Source: Verrucomicrobiales bacterium (GTDB lineage Bacteria > Verrucomicrobiota > Verrucomicrobiia > Verrucomicrobiales > DEV007). From it: a DNA stretch of 36,544 bases. The stretch's first letter is position 1. Every line of letters starts with the position of its first letter. Location of the stretch: assembly GCA_029233965.1 (NCBI GenBank), contig JARGOP010000029.1:1-36544 (forward strand), written 5' to 3'. The notes under the pieces were generated by a model. It was given only the letters and a program-made list of their open reading frames with translations. It was not told the origin of the DNA and ran no database searches. This document shows positions 1 through 7,597 of this stretch, one piece after another. Both the position numbers and the translations under genes were made by a program.

Positions 1-68
1 TACTAGCTTCAACCAGGCGACCACTTCCGAAAACGAAAGAAAATCTCCGCTGAGCAGTCCATTTCCGA

Positions 69-350
69 TCAACACGAAGACACAGAGCAACCAAGGTAAC
101 CGAAAGCGAACAGGTAAAGCCAGAGCGGGCGCCTCCATTCCACCATGGGACGAAGCACATCGTTCACTCCGGTCCATCCACGGACCAGAAAAATGAGGCC
201 GAACAACACAATTCCGAGCAGGGCAAAACGCCCGGGCCCGTAGACACGGTGAAGCAGCGCTTCACGCACTACCAGAGTGACGAATAGGGCGTTCGCGATA
301 ACTAGCAAAGAAAGGACGAACCAGACTTCGTGACGACGGATGGTATTCAT
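69..350 (-). pseudogene. N-terminal part of a multi-pass membrane protein, probably CPBP-type protease, apparently frameshifted
   Basis: The reading frame gives about 93 residues with two clear hydrophobic helices (FVLSLLVIANALFV and FALLGIVLFGLIFLV), then a segment RGWTGVNDVLRPMVEWRRPLW that resembles the loop before the third helix in CPBP (CAAX/Abi) intramembrane proteases. The frame then ends with a Cys/Ser-rich tail that looks out of frame. One base more in the T run near 106-108 would instead continue into LPWLLCVFVLIGNGLLSGDF and on to the window edge with a further hydrophobic helix. I therefore read this as the 5' part of a longer gene that is either truly frameshifted or carries a sequencing indel. 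The start is uncertain: ATG at 350 is used, GTG at 386 is an alternative. No catalytic residues of the family are inside the window, so the assignment is tentative. Confidence 0.45.
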
Positions 351-690
351 TGGGATGAAATCAAAGGGTGCGCAATTGAGTCCCACGACCGGAGAGCGGC
401 CGGTTGAGTAATACTGAGATTCATCTTCGAGATTCTTAGAATTTTAGTCGTGTCGCACTATCTATCCAAATCAGATCAAATAATCATTTTGTGATATTTT
501 TGAGAAATAGATTCGATATTCCCTCGATTCCCTCGATTCCCTCATCCTGAGACACCCCCGATCAGGATCCCGATGGTAAATCACCGGAGTGGACCGATCG
601 CCTCTCCGGAGGCATTTTCACAACATAGAGGCGGATTCGGGCTGGAATGATTGGTTTCCTCCTCCAAACTCTCAGATCATCCGAACCCTT
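351..690. other. Intergenic region with AT-rich promoter-like DNA and a 9-bp tandem repeat
   Basis: This stretch separates the divergent membrane-protein fragment and the DUF1080 lipoprotein gene. Positions 420-520 are clearly more AT-rich than the surroundings and probably hold promoters for one or both sides, but I cannot name a convincing -35/-10 pair. At 519-544 the unit TTCCCTCGA occurs twice perfectly and a third time as TTCCCTCA. No RNA gene is recognisable. Confidence 0.4.
519..544. repeat. Short tandem repeat, unit TTCCCTCGA, about 2.9 copies
   Basis: Copies lie at 519-527, 528-536 and 537-544; the last one has lost the G. It lies about 150 bp upstream of the DUF1080 start. It may be a slippage-prone microsatellite; no function is evident. 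Confidence 0.8.
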
Positions 691-1416
691 ATGCGAAAGC
701 CACTCTCTCTTCTCACCCTCCTGATCACCCTTGTCATCGCGACCGGTTGCGGGGAAACACCGCCGGAAGCTGAGGTTTCCAATAAGTCGACCGAAGGCTG
801 GGTCTCACTTTTCGACGGGAAAAGCCTCGACGGCTGGAAGGGCTACAACGGTGCCGGGATCGAAGGGATCTGGACGGTCGAAGAAGGCGGAGTGCTGCAT
901 CTTGCCGGACAGCCCGAAGGCAGTGAGTATGTGAATCTCATCACCGAAGCTCAGTTCACTGACTTTGACCTCCGCTTTGAATGGAAAGTGGAAGCAGGCA
1001 CGAATTCCGGCGTGATGTTCCGCGTCGGTGAAGGACCGAAGCATCCGTATTTGACCGGTCCGGAGTATCAGATCCTCGACAACGCAGGATTCCGGAACAA
1101 CAAAGGCGAACCGGTCGGCATCAATGAACAGTCGGCTTCACACTATGCCATCGAACCTGCCGTCAGCGATGAGACCAGGCCCGTCGGCGAATGGAATGAG
1201 GGACGCATCCTCGTTCAGGGAAACAAGGTCGAATACTGGCTCAACGGAGTCAAAACTGCCGCGTACGAAATGCACAGCCCGAAGTGGAAGGAGCAGGTCG
1301 CGAACTCCAAGTTCAGCAAGTGGAAAGACTACGCCACCCTCGGAAAAGGACACATCGGGCTTCAGGATCACGGACATCGCGTCTGGTTCCGCAATTTGAA
1401 GATCAAAGAGCTGTAG
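691..1416 (+). CDS. DUF1080 (3-keto-disaccharide hydrolase-like) lipoprotein
   Basis: This 241-residue protein begins with a lipoprotein signal, MRKPLSLLTLLITLVIATGC, whose Cys20 fits a lipobox, so it is probably membrane-anchored on the outer side of the inner membrane or in the outer membrane. The remainder is one DUF1080 domain, a concanavalin-like jelly roll: it opens with the typical WVSLFDGKSLDGWKG, then FTDFDLRFEWKV, GTNSGVMFRV, GPEYQILDN, WNEGRILVQGNKVEYWLNG, and ends GHIGLQDHGHRVWFRNLKIKEL. The family is abundant in Planctomycetes, Verrucomicrobia and Bacteroidetes, and some members act on 3-keto-glycosides; substrate here is unknown. The start at 691 was preferred over 589 because it places the signal peptide at the N terminus. 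The gene is followed after 62 bp by a DUF1456 gene on the same strand. Confidence 0.93.
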   Translation: MRKPLSLLTLLITLVIATGCGETPPEAEVSNKSTEGWVSLFDGKSLDGWKGYNGAGIEGIWTVEEGGVLHLAGQPEGSEYVNLITEAQFTDFDLRFEWKVEAGTNSGVMFRVGEGPKHPYLTGPEYQILDNAGFRNNKGEPVGINEQSASHYAIEPAVSDETRPVGEWNEGRILVQGNKVEYWLNGVKTAAYEMHSPKWKEQVANSKFSKWKDYATLGKGHIGLQDHGHRVWFRNLKIKEL

Positions 1417-1478
1417 AACTCAGAATTCAGCAGCGGGAAAAGACGATCTACTTTCTCTCAACCTTTTTCAGGCTCCCT

Positions 1479-1937
1479 ATGACCAACAACGATATCCTCC
1501 GACGCCTGCGTCATGCACTGAACCTCAACGATGCGAAGGTCGCTGAAATCATCGGTCATACCGGGGGGACAACGAGCAGCACTCAGGTCACGATTTGGCT
1601 GAAACGCGAGGAGGACGAAGGATTCGAAGCTCTCCCTGACGTTATCCTCTGTCGCTTCCTCGACGGCCTCATCATTGAAAAACGGGGCCCCCGTGCGGAT
1701 GGCTCTATCCCGGAGCCGTTGGAAATTCTGTCCAATAACGAGGTCCTGAAGAAACTGCGAATCGCGCTCGAACTGCGCGATGAAGAAATGAATGAGGTCT
1801 TTGCGAACGTCGAGTTCGTCGTTACGAAGGCAGAACTCGGTTCCTTCTTTCGTAAAGAAGGCCACCGAAACTACCGGCCCTGTCCCGAGCAGGTTCTTCG
1901 GAAGTTCCTTCAGGGCCTCGGGAAAACGCCGGAGTGA
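1479..1937 (+). CDS. DUF1456 family protein (YehS-like)
   Basis: The 152-residue product matches the DUF1456/YehS family in length (about 155) and architecture. It has two tandem repeats of roughly 65 residues, the first beginning NNDILRRLRHALNLND (residues 3-18) and the second NNEVLKKLRIALELRD, each predicted helical and followed by a variable linker (the second ends RKEGHRNYRPCPEQVLRKFLQGL). The start at 1479 gives an N terminus that begins exactly at the first repeat; the longer reading frame upstream overlaps the DUF1080 gene and is not needed. The function of the family is unknown. No signal peptide is present, so it is cytoplasmic. The alpha/beta hydrolase gene follows after about 60 bp and may be co-transcribed. 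Confidence 0.92.
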   Translation: MTNNDILRRLRHALNLNDAKVAEIIGHTGGTTSSTQVTIWLKREEDEGFEALPDVILCRFLDGLIIEKRGPRADGSIPEPLEILSNNEVLKKLRIALELRDEEMNEVFANVEFVVTKAELGSFFRKEGHRNYRPCPEQVLRKFLQGLGKTPE

Positions 1938-1998
1938 TCACCCGCGAGGGCTTGAGTTAGAGTGGAAGGGGCGGAAATTCGTGCAGTATTTCGCAATC

Positions 1999-2664
1999 AT
2001 GACGTCGACATCTGCCAACGGGCAAAAAGGAACGGTCGTCCTCCTTCACGGATTGGCACGAAACGCGGCCTCCATGAGGAAAATGGAGAATGCCCTGAGA
2101 TGTGCCGGATATGAGACGGTGAATATCGACTATCCGTCCACTCGGTTTCCGGTGGAGGAGCTGGCGGAGCTGGTTCTCGCCGAGATCGAAGATCGTGTCG
2201 GGGACGCTGCCCGCGTGCATTTTGTGACTCACTCGATGGGGGGCATTCTCGTGCGATACATCAATGAGCATCTCGAGTTCTCGCGAACGGACCGGGTCGT
2301 CATGTTGTGCCCACCGAACAAGGGAAGCGAAATCGTGGACCGACTCGGAGGCTTCCGATTCTTCGAGTGGTGGAACGGCCCCGCCGGCTTGCAACTCGGA
2401 ACTTCCGGAGACGGACTCATCGCCGGGCTCGGATCGATCGAATTTGAACTGGGCGTGCTCACCGGAGACAGAAGCATCAACTGGATTCTTTCCCTGATGA
2501 TACCCGGCCCTAACGACGGGAAGGTCTCCATCGAAAGTGCACGCCTTTCAGGAATGGCCGACTATAAAGTGGTCCAGGCGACGCACCCCTACATCATGAA
2601 AAACAGGACCGTCATCAAAGACGTCCTCGCCTTTCTCGAAACGGGAAAGTTTTCCGACAGCTGA
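1999..2664 (+). CDS. Alpha/beta-hydrolase, esterase/lipase-like
   Basis: This 221-residue protein has a compact alpha/beta-hydrolase fold. The oxyanion-hole loop VVLLHGLARN lies near residues 13-22, and the nucleophile elbow is FVTHSMGGI, giving Ser as nucleophile in a THSMGG variant of GxSxG. A plausible acid is Asp in PGPNDGKVS, with the catalytic His in QATHPYIM near the C terminus. This combination is typical of small DUF676/PGAP1-like lipases and esterases; the substrate is not predictable. No signal peptide is visible. The ATG at 1999 is used, but a GTG at 1981 preceded by a purine-rich GGAAGGGGCGGA is a credible alternative that adds six residues. The stop codon sits in the left arm of a hairpin shared with the convergent sulfatase gene. 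Confidence 0.88.
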   Translation: MTSTSANGQKGTVVLLHGLARNAASMRKMENALRCAGYETVNIDYPSTRFPVEELAELVLAEIEDRVGDAARVHFVTHSMGGILVRYINEHLEFSRTDRVVMLCPPNKGSEIVDRLGGFRFFEWWNGPAGLQLGTSGDGLIAGLGSIEFELGVLTGDRSINWILSLMIPGPNDGKVSIESARLSGMADYKVVQATHPYIMKNRTVIKDVLAFLETGKFSDS

Positions 2665-2697
2665 ACCTCGCTTTCCGAACCCCGGAAGTCGAGGTTC
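2663..2697. terminator. Hairpin between convergent genes, probable bidirectional terminator
   Basis: The arms 2663-2677 and 2683-2697 pair over 15 positions with only two mismatches (GAACCTCG...TTCCG against CGGAA...CGAGGTTC) around a 5-base loop. Each arm runs into the stop codon of the gene on its side. Only short, weak T-rich tracts follow, so it may work as an intrinsic terminator or simply as an mRNA 3'-end stabiliser. Confidence 0.65.
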
Positions 2698-4321
2698 ACT
2701 CTTTCTGCTTAGCCTCCAGCATCTTCCGTCGTTCGATGCCTCGCTTCCGAATTTCGGTGGAGTGGAAAAACTGATCCACGTTCGTGAGATCCTGGATCTC
2801 ATTCCCGGGCACCTCGTAGACCTCGCGGAGGCGATTGAGTTCCCCGTGGAGCCGCTCGCGGATATCGGCATACTCCGGATTGTCATACTGATTTTGCAGC
2901 TCCTGAGGATCTGTTTCCATGTCGTAGAGTTCCCACTCCTTCAGTTCATAGAAATTCATCAGTTTGTAGCGCCCGTCATAGACGCCCTCATGTCGGTGCA
3001 CCATGTGCCAGCCCGGATACTCGTAGTAGTGGTAGTAATGCGAGGATCTCCAGTCCTCCGGAGTCCTGCCCCGGAGAATCGGGACAAGACTCGATCCCTG
3101 CATATCTGAAGGCATCTCTGCTCCTGCGATCTCGAGAAAGGTCTGAGCAAAATCGAGGTTTGAAACAAGGTCGGAATTTTCAGTTCCCGCTTCGACGACG
3201 CCCGGCCAGCGGACCATCAGCGGCGTTCGGTATGACTCGTCAAACATGAAACGTTTGTCGAACCAGCCGTGCTCGCCCAGGTAGAAACCCTGATCACTCG
3301 AGTAAATGAAGACGGTATTATCGGCGAGGCCGGTTACCTCGAGGAAATCCTGCAATTCCCCGATGCTCTCATCGACGGATTTGATGCAACGCAGGTAGTC
3401 TTTGAGGTAACGCTGGTACTTCCAGCGAACGAGATCTTTTCCTTCGAGGTTCGCAGCCAGAAGCGCCTCGTTCTTTTTCTGGTAGGCGGCATCCCATTCC
3501 GCCTGCTGCACCGGTGTCATACGACCGTAGGCGCTCTGCACAAACTGCCCCGTGTCGTCGAGTTCCTTGACCTTGAGGTCGCGCCCCATCGTCATCGTTT
3601 TTTTGATCGACATGTCCTGCTCGTGCGCGGCGGTGCCGCGTCCGGTGTAATCATCGAAAAGAGTGTCCGGTTCGGGGATCGTGACGTCGTCAAAGGCGGT
3701 CAGATACTTGGGCGCCGGATCCCAGGCACGGTGAGGCGCCTTGTGCTGCACCATGAGAATGAACGGTTTGTCAGGGTCGCGATCATTTTTCATCCAGTCC
3801 TTCGCCTTCTCCGTGATCACCTCACTGACGTAGCCTTCGACGCGATACTTGCCGTCCGGATTGATGAAATCCGGATTGTAATAGCTCCCCTGACCCGGAA
3901 GAATATCCCAATGGTCAAACCCGGTCGGATCGCTCGCGAGATGCCATTTCCCGATCAAGGCGGTCTCGTAACCGGCCTTCTGCAAGAGCTTCGGAAAGGT
4001 CTGTTGTGATCCATCGAAGCTCGTTTTTTCATTCTGAAAAAATCCGTTCTTGTGGCTGTATTTGCCGGTCAGGATCGTGGCCCGGCTCGGGCCGCAGATC
4101 GAGTTCGTGACCATACAGCGGCGGAAGAGCATTCCCTCTTTCGCGATCGCATCGAGATGTGGCGTCGGGGCGATCTCTGCGAGCGCGCCCCCGTAGGCGC
4201 TGATCGCCTGGGTCGCGTGATCGTCCGAAAAGACGAAGACAATGTTAGGGCGGTCCGCCGCGAAAGAGGAGGCGAGAGAAAGAACAATGACGGAGAGGAG
4301 AACAGGGAAGGGGCTTTTCAT
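2696..4321 (-). CDS. Secreted family S1 sulfatase, Cys-type
   Basis: This 541-residue protein starts with a signal peptide (cleavage near AFAAD, residues 20-23). The N-terminal metal-binding strand is [12 protein letters not shown] (Asp33, Asp34), and the sulfatase signature is [14 protein letters not shown], where Cys76 in CxPSR would be oxidised to formylglycine. Other landmarks are [29 protein letters not shown] and the closing region [14 protein letters not shown], typical of the DUF4976 C-terminal part. The pattern ([45 protein letters not shown]) resembles N-acetylglucosamine-6-sulfatase-like and related S1 subfamilies; the exact subfamily is my inference. It removes sulfate esters, probably from glycans, outside the cytoplasm. 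No formylglycine-generating enzyme gene is in the window. It lies 56 bp downstream of the amidase gene. Confidence 0.95.
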   Translation of the reverse strand: MKSPFPVLLSVIVLSLASSFAADRPNIVFVFSDDHATQAISAYGGALAEIAPTPHLDAIAKEGMLFRRCMVTNSICGPSRATILTGKYSHKNGFFQNEKTSFDGSQQTFPKLLQKAGYETALIGKWHLASDPTGFDHWDILPGQGSYYNPDFINPDGKYRVEGYVSEVITEKAKDWMKNDRDPDKPFILMVQHKAPHRAWDPAPKYLTAFDDVTIPEPDTLFDDYTGRGTAAHEQDMSIKKTMTMGRDLKVKELDDTGQFVQSAYGRMTPVQQAEWDAAYQKKNEALLAANLEGKDLVRWKYQRYLKDYLRCIKSVDESIGELQDFLEVTGLADNTVFIYSSDQGFYLGEHGWFDKRFMFDESYRTPLMVRWPGVVEAGTENSDLVSNLDFAQTFLEIAGAEMPSDMQGSSLVPILRGRTPEDWRSSHYYHYYEYPGWHMVHRHEGVYDGRYKLMNFYELKEWELYDMETDPQELQNQYDNPEYADIRERLHGELNRLREVYEVPGNEIQDLTNVDQFFHSTEIRKRGIERRKMLEAKQKE

Positions 4322-4326
4322 AAAAT

Positions 4327-4349
4327 GTCAGGATCCACTATACCCTGAC
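4327..4349. terminator. Small hairpin between amidase and sulfatase genes
   Basis: GTCAGG at 4327-4332 pairs perfectly with CCTGAC at 4344-4349. Read on the minus strand it lies about 30 bp after the amidase stop and is followed by ATTTT and then directly by the sulfatase ATG. It could be a weak terminator or a structure over the sulfatase translation start. Confidence 0.3.
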
Positions 4350-4377
4350 TCCCCCTCATGACGAGGCGGAATCCGGA

Positions 4378-5436
4378 TCACTCCTCCCAAACAAATTCGT
4401 CCGTGGGCGGTCTCCCGTGGTCCCACGCCCGCTGCGGAAGACGCTGCTCATTGGCCAGCGCCATGTAAGCGAGAATCCCGTCCGCTATGGCAGCGGCAAA
4501 CTCCTCCCGCCACTGCGGCGAGTGGATCTCCTTCGCCTCCTCCGGATTCGTGACAAATCCCCCCTCGATCAAAATGGACGGAACCTCCGAGTATCGAAGG
4601 ACAAGATAACGCGCCCGCTTCACGCCCCGGTCGAAACTTCTCTCCATCTTGCCGAGAAGGGTGTGCTGCATGGTGTTGGCAAAGACAAAGCTCGCCGGTT
4701 CGATCGCATTGCCCTTGTCCTTTCGACGATCCAGAATCGGGTCCGGCGCTTTCCCGGTTGTGGGAAGACCGGCGGGAGGCAGGGCATACACTTCGATCCC
4801 GTTCGCCGACGGCTTCCATCCTGCTGAATTGAAATGGACGCTGACAAACACCGGCGAGTCGTAGTTCTTGATCATTTTCGGGCGCTCCGACAATTCGACA
4901 AAGAAATCGGAGAGACGGCTCTGAACGACCTTGACGTCCTTTGCCTCCAGGATCATTCGCGCGCGTTTCACGACGTCCAGCGTGTAGTCCTTTTCATCGC
5001 CGTAGGGGCTGCGCCCACCCCGATCGTGGCCACCGTGTCCCGGATCAAAAACGACCGTCTTCACCGGCTTGATCTGGCGAACTGAGGCTGGACTCATCGC
5101 AGGTCCGAGCGTGGCATTGATGTCGGCGAGCGAAACCAGAGGCAGGCCTCCGTTCGTCACGATGGGATAGGAAAGCCAATGACGCACCCCGTCGACGATG
5201 ACTTCGCGCGTTCCCGTTTTCACAGCAAGCCGGTGCGACTCCCCCGCATAGGCAAGCTCGCGATCCCCCTTGCGGCGGTTTCCCTTTGTCATCGCAAAGG
5301 AGGCCGCGAAATCCGCGAGCGGAACGTAAGTCAGATCATTGATCTTTTTCGTCCGCCACTCTCCCGAGGCCGGCGCCGGCATCGCAAAAGCGATCACCAG
5401 CGCCAACCAACCAGGGGGAGTAAAATTGCGGAACAT
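4378..5436 (-). CDS. N-acetylmuramoyl-L-alanine amidase (Amidase_3)
   Basis: The 352-residue protein has an N-terminal signal sequence (residues about 1-25), a roughly 95-residue beta-rich region that resembles the copper-amine-oxidase-N-like fold often found before amidases, and a C-terminal Amidase_3 domain from about residue 126. Zinc ligands are visible: His134 in DPGHGGHD, Glu148 in YGDEKDYTLD and His201 in SVHFNSA; the catalytic Glu is Glu291 in ILIEGGFVTN. The enzyme cleaves the amide bond between N-acetylmuramic acid and L-alanine in peptidoglycan, in the periplasm. The C-terminal tail after residue 320 has no recognised motif. It starts 24 bp after the stop of the lactonase-fold gene, which suggests co-transcription. 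Confidence 0.95.
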   Translation of the reverse strand: MFRNFTPPGWLALVIAFAMPAPASGEWRTKKINDLTYVPLADFAASFAMTKGNRRKGDRELAYAGESHRLAVKTGTREVIVDGVRHWLSYPIVTNGGLPLVSLADINATLGPAMSPASVRQIKPVKTVVFDPGHGGHDRGGRSPYGDEKDYTLDVVKRARMILEAKDVKVVQSRLSDFFVELSERPKMIKNYDSPVFVSVHFNSAGWKPSANGIEVYALPPAGLPTTGKAPDPILDRRKDKGNAIEPASFVFANTMQHTLLGKMERSFDRGVKRARYLVLRYSEVPSILIEGGFVTNPEEAKEIHSPQWREEFAAAIADGILAYMALANEQRLPQRAWDHGRPPTDEFVWEE

Positions 5437-5460
5437 TCAGGGCTCACTGAAACTCACGAA

Positions 5461-6579
5461 TCAGGGAGCGAACAAAATACAGATCGGGGAAGGGACGTTG
5501 ATGACATGGCCCCGTTGGAAAGTCAGTTTTCCCGTCTCCTGATCAACCGCATGAACCGCGATCGTATTGGAGTCCGCCCCGGCGGCGAGGAGCCACTGAG
5601 CATCGGGAGAAAGATTGATGTTTCTGGGAAAAGCCCCGCGGATCGGCTGGATCTGCGTCACAGAAAGCCCGCCGGTCGCGATGTCCGCTTCGTAGACCGA
5701 AACCGTGTCGTGACCGCGATTCGAGGAGTAGACAAACTTACCGGACGGATGCACGAGAATCTCCGCCGCCGAGTTGAAATTTTCACCCGCCTTCACCTCT
5801 TCGCTGAGGGCCGGAACCACGGAAAGCATTTCCGCAGTGCCGCCTTCCGCGTCCCACGAAAAAGTTGAAACGGAGAGAGAAAGTTCATTCAGCAGGTAGA
5901 TGAATTTTCCGTCGACTGAGAAGCGCATGTGGCGCGGACCACCACCGGGGACCGACTCGGCGAAACCATGCTTCGTGATTGAGGGCGCGTCGGTATCCAC
6001 CGTATAAATCACGATCCCATCCATGCCAAGATCGGGGACCAAAGCATACTTTCCATCCGGAGAAAATCCGCACCAATGAGGATGCGGAGCCTTCTGACGA
6101 TTCTCAACGACACCGGAGCCACCCTCATGCTCCGTCACTGTGGGATCGCCAAGGTTTCCTCCTTCGTCGAGCGGGAAGAGCGCGACCGAACCTCCGCCAT
6201 ACTGCGCCGTGAGGAGGAATTTCCCGGAGGGATGCACCGCAATGTGGGCTCCGCCGCCGTCCCCGGTGGGAACAAAACTCACAAACTCAAGAGAACCATC
6301 CTCCGCAATGCGATACGCCGCTGCGCCCCCTTCTTTCTCCATCGTGGCGACCGCGTAAAGCATCCCGCCATCGGGGTGCATTGCGAGGAACCCGGGTCCG
6401 TTGATCTCGGCGGCCCGGGTTGCATCGGTCAGCTTCCCGGTTTCGGGATTGAAGGTCGCATGATAAATCCCATCAGCACCTTTCCCTCCCGTGCCGAAGT
6501 AGACCTCGAGGGGTTCGGCCCTCAGGGAGGGGAAAACGAAGAGCAGCGAAAGCACGAGGTAGGAAAAAAGAAATTTCAT
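5461..6579 (-). CDS. Exported lactonase-family seven-bladed beta-propeller protein (YbhE/Pgl-like)
   Basis: The product is 372 residues, the usual length for the 6-phosphogluconolactonase-type seven-bladed propeller family. Repeated blade motifs are visible: GFLAMHPDGGMLYAV, AHIAVHPSGKFLLTAQYGGGSV, HWCGFSPDGKYALVPDLG, ILVHPSGKFVYSSNRGHDTVSVY and INLSPDAQWLLAAG. Unlike the cytoplasmic Pgl of E. coli it has a signal peptide (MKFLFSYLVLSLLFVFPSLR, then AEPLEVYFG), so it acts outside the cytoplasm and is unlikely to serve the pentose phosphate pathway. Such exported paralogues are frequent in Verrucomicrobia and Planctomycetes; the substrate is unknown. The ATG at 6579 was chosen over the longer frame from 6672 because it opens the signal peptide. 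It is first in a probable lactonase-amidase(-sulfatase) transcription unit. Confidence 0.9.
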   Translation of the reverse strand: MKFLFSYLVLSLLFVFPSLRAEPLEVYFGTGGKGADGIYHATFNPETGKLTDATRAAEINGPGFLAMHPDGGMLYAVATMEKEGGAAAYRIAEDGSLEFVSFVPTGDGGGAHIAVHPSGKFLLTAQYGGGSVALFPLDEGGNLGDPTVTEHEGGSGVVENRQKAPHPHWCGFSPDGKYALVPDLGMDGIVIYTVDTDAPSITKHGFAESVPGGGPRHMRFSVDGKFIYLLNELSLSVSTFSWDAEGGTAEMLSVVPALSEEVKAGENFNSAAEILVHPSGKFVYSSNRGHDTVSVYEADIATGGLSVTQIQPIRGAFPRNINLSPDAQWLLAAGADSNTIAVHAVDQETGKLTFQRGHVINVPSPICILFAP

Positions 6580-6765
6580 TGCTACTACGCTCGTCAAATT
6601 CTCCAAACCGGTCAAGGCACGCACTTTAGGATACACAGGGTCGATTTTCCATCGCGATACCGTTTCCCTCATTGCGTTCGGGCATGGAACCTGCTCAGTA
6701 GAGATGGGAGAATCACGTAGAAGAAACGCTTGCCCTCTCCGCCACTTCCACGCGAATATCCCGGC

Positions 6766-7260
6766 ATGAACTTTTCACGACTTTCTTTCCCCTTTTTCGC
6801 TGCAACGCTGCTCCTCAGCACTCCGTTTGTTCACGGCGAAGATCGCAACATTTTTCAGGCAATCCTAGGAGCCAACGCAGGAAGCTCCGGTTCCTCCAAG
6901 ACCACAACCCGCGCCAAACGCGTCGAAATCGATCTGACCAAGCAGCAGCTCAAAGCCTACGAAGGCAATCGCGTCGTCCTGAAGACCAGCATCAGCTCCG
7001 GTCGCACCGGCAACACCCCGACCGGCAATTTCAAGGCGGGTCCCTACAAGTCGGCTGAGCACTACTCCAGCCTTTACCACAACGCTCCGATGCCCTGGAG
7101 CGTTCAGATCACCGGCCACATCTTCATCCACGGCTTCACCGAGGTGCCTCCGTATCCTGCTTCGAAAGGTTGTGTGCGGGTTCCCCTTACCGGGAGAAAC
7201 CCTGCGAAGCGCCTCTTCAACTGGATCGATGTAGGCACTCCCATCCGGATTTTCTATTGA
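6766..7260 (+). CDS. L,D-transpeptidase (YkuD domain)
   Basis: This is a 164-residue exported protein with a signal peptide over residues 1-24 (FVHGED junction). A YkuD domain occupies residues about 51-164: RVEIDLTKQQLKAYEGNRVV, then TGNTPTGNFKAG, and the signature IHGFTEVPPYPASKGCVRV with His122, Ser133 and the nucleophile Cys136. Family members form 3-3 peptidoglycan cross-links or attach proteins to peptidoglycan by attacking the meso-diaminopimelate-linked tetrapeptide. It is one of the shortest forms, without LysM or other binding modules. The ATG at 6766 begins the signal peptide; upstream in-frame codons are not needed. It is divergent from the lactonase-amidase unit, with 186 bp between the two starts. 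Confidence 0.93.
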   Translation: MNFSRLSFPFFAATLLLSTPFVHGEDRNIFQAILGANAGSSGSSKTTTRAKRVEIDLTKQQLKAYEGNRVVLKTSISSGRTGNTPTGNFKAGPYKSAEHYSSLYHNAPMPWSVQITGHIFIHGFTEVPPYPASKGCVRVPLTGRNPAKRLFNWIDVGTPIRIFY

Positions 7261-7597
7261 GGCCACGGGGGAGCTTAAGAAACCATCCGGTTGCCGGTCG
7301 GGCGATTCAGAAACTCCGCCCGGCGCCCCTGCCAAACCACGCACGGTCTCAGCAAACCGGGTAACGGAAAGCAGGCCATCACGATCTTGGTTCAGAAAGG
7401 AAAATTGGAGTCAACGATCCCGTTTAGAGTTATCTCCCCGGGCTTCAAGAAGAGGGCCGGGATTTTCGTTCAGCTTAGTGGCGGTGATGATTTTCGTGGG
7501 GAAGTCTGAACGCAAATCGGCTGCAGTACGGTATGACAACAGCCACTGAAAAATCAATTCTCAGGTTCTTCCGCAGCAGTAGGGATTTTTCCACCGC
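7261..7597. other. Intergenic region between convergent genes
   Basis: No convincing gene is present; the open frames here lack family resemblance and start signals. A hairpin with arms CGGGCG (7299-7304) and CGCCCG (7317-7322) lies about 40 bp after the L,D-transpeptidase stop and may mark its transcript end, but no T tract follows. The right half is less GC-rich than the flanks. Nothing else is recognised. Confidence 0.4.

Noticed and set aside
3269-4009. Plus-strand frame of 246 codons and similar ones at 8156-9025 and 9373-10257
   Set aside because: They are antisense shadows of the sulfatase and PQQ-like genes, with low-complexity translations.
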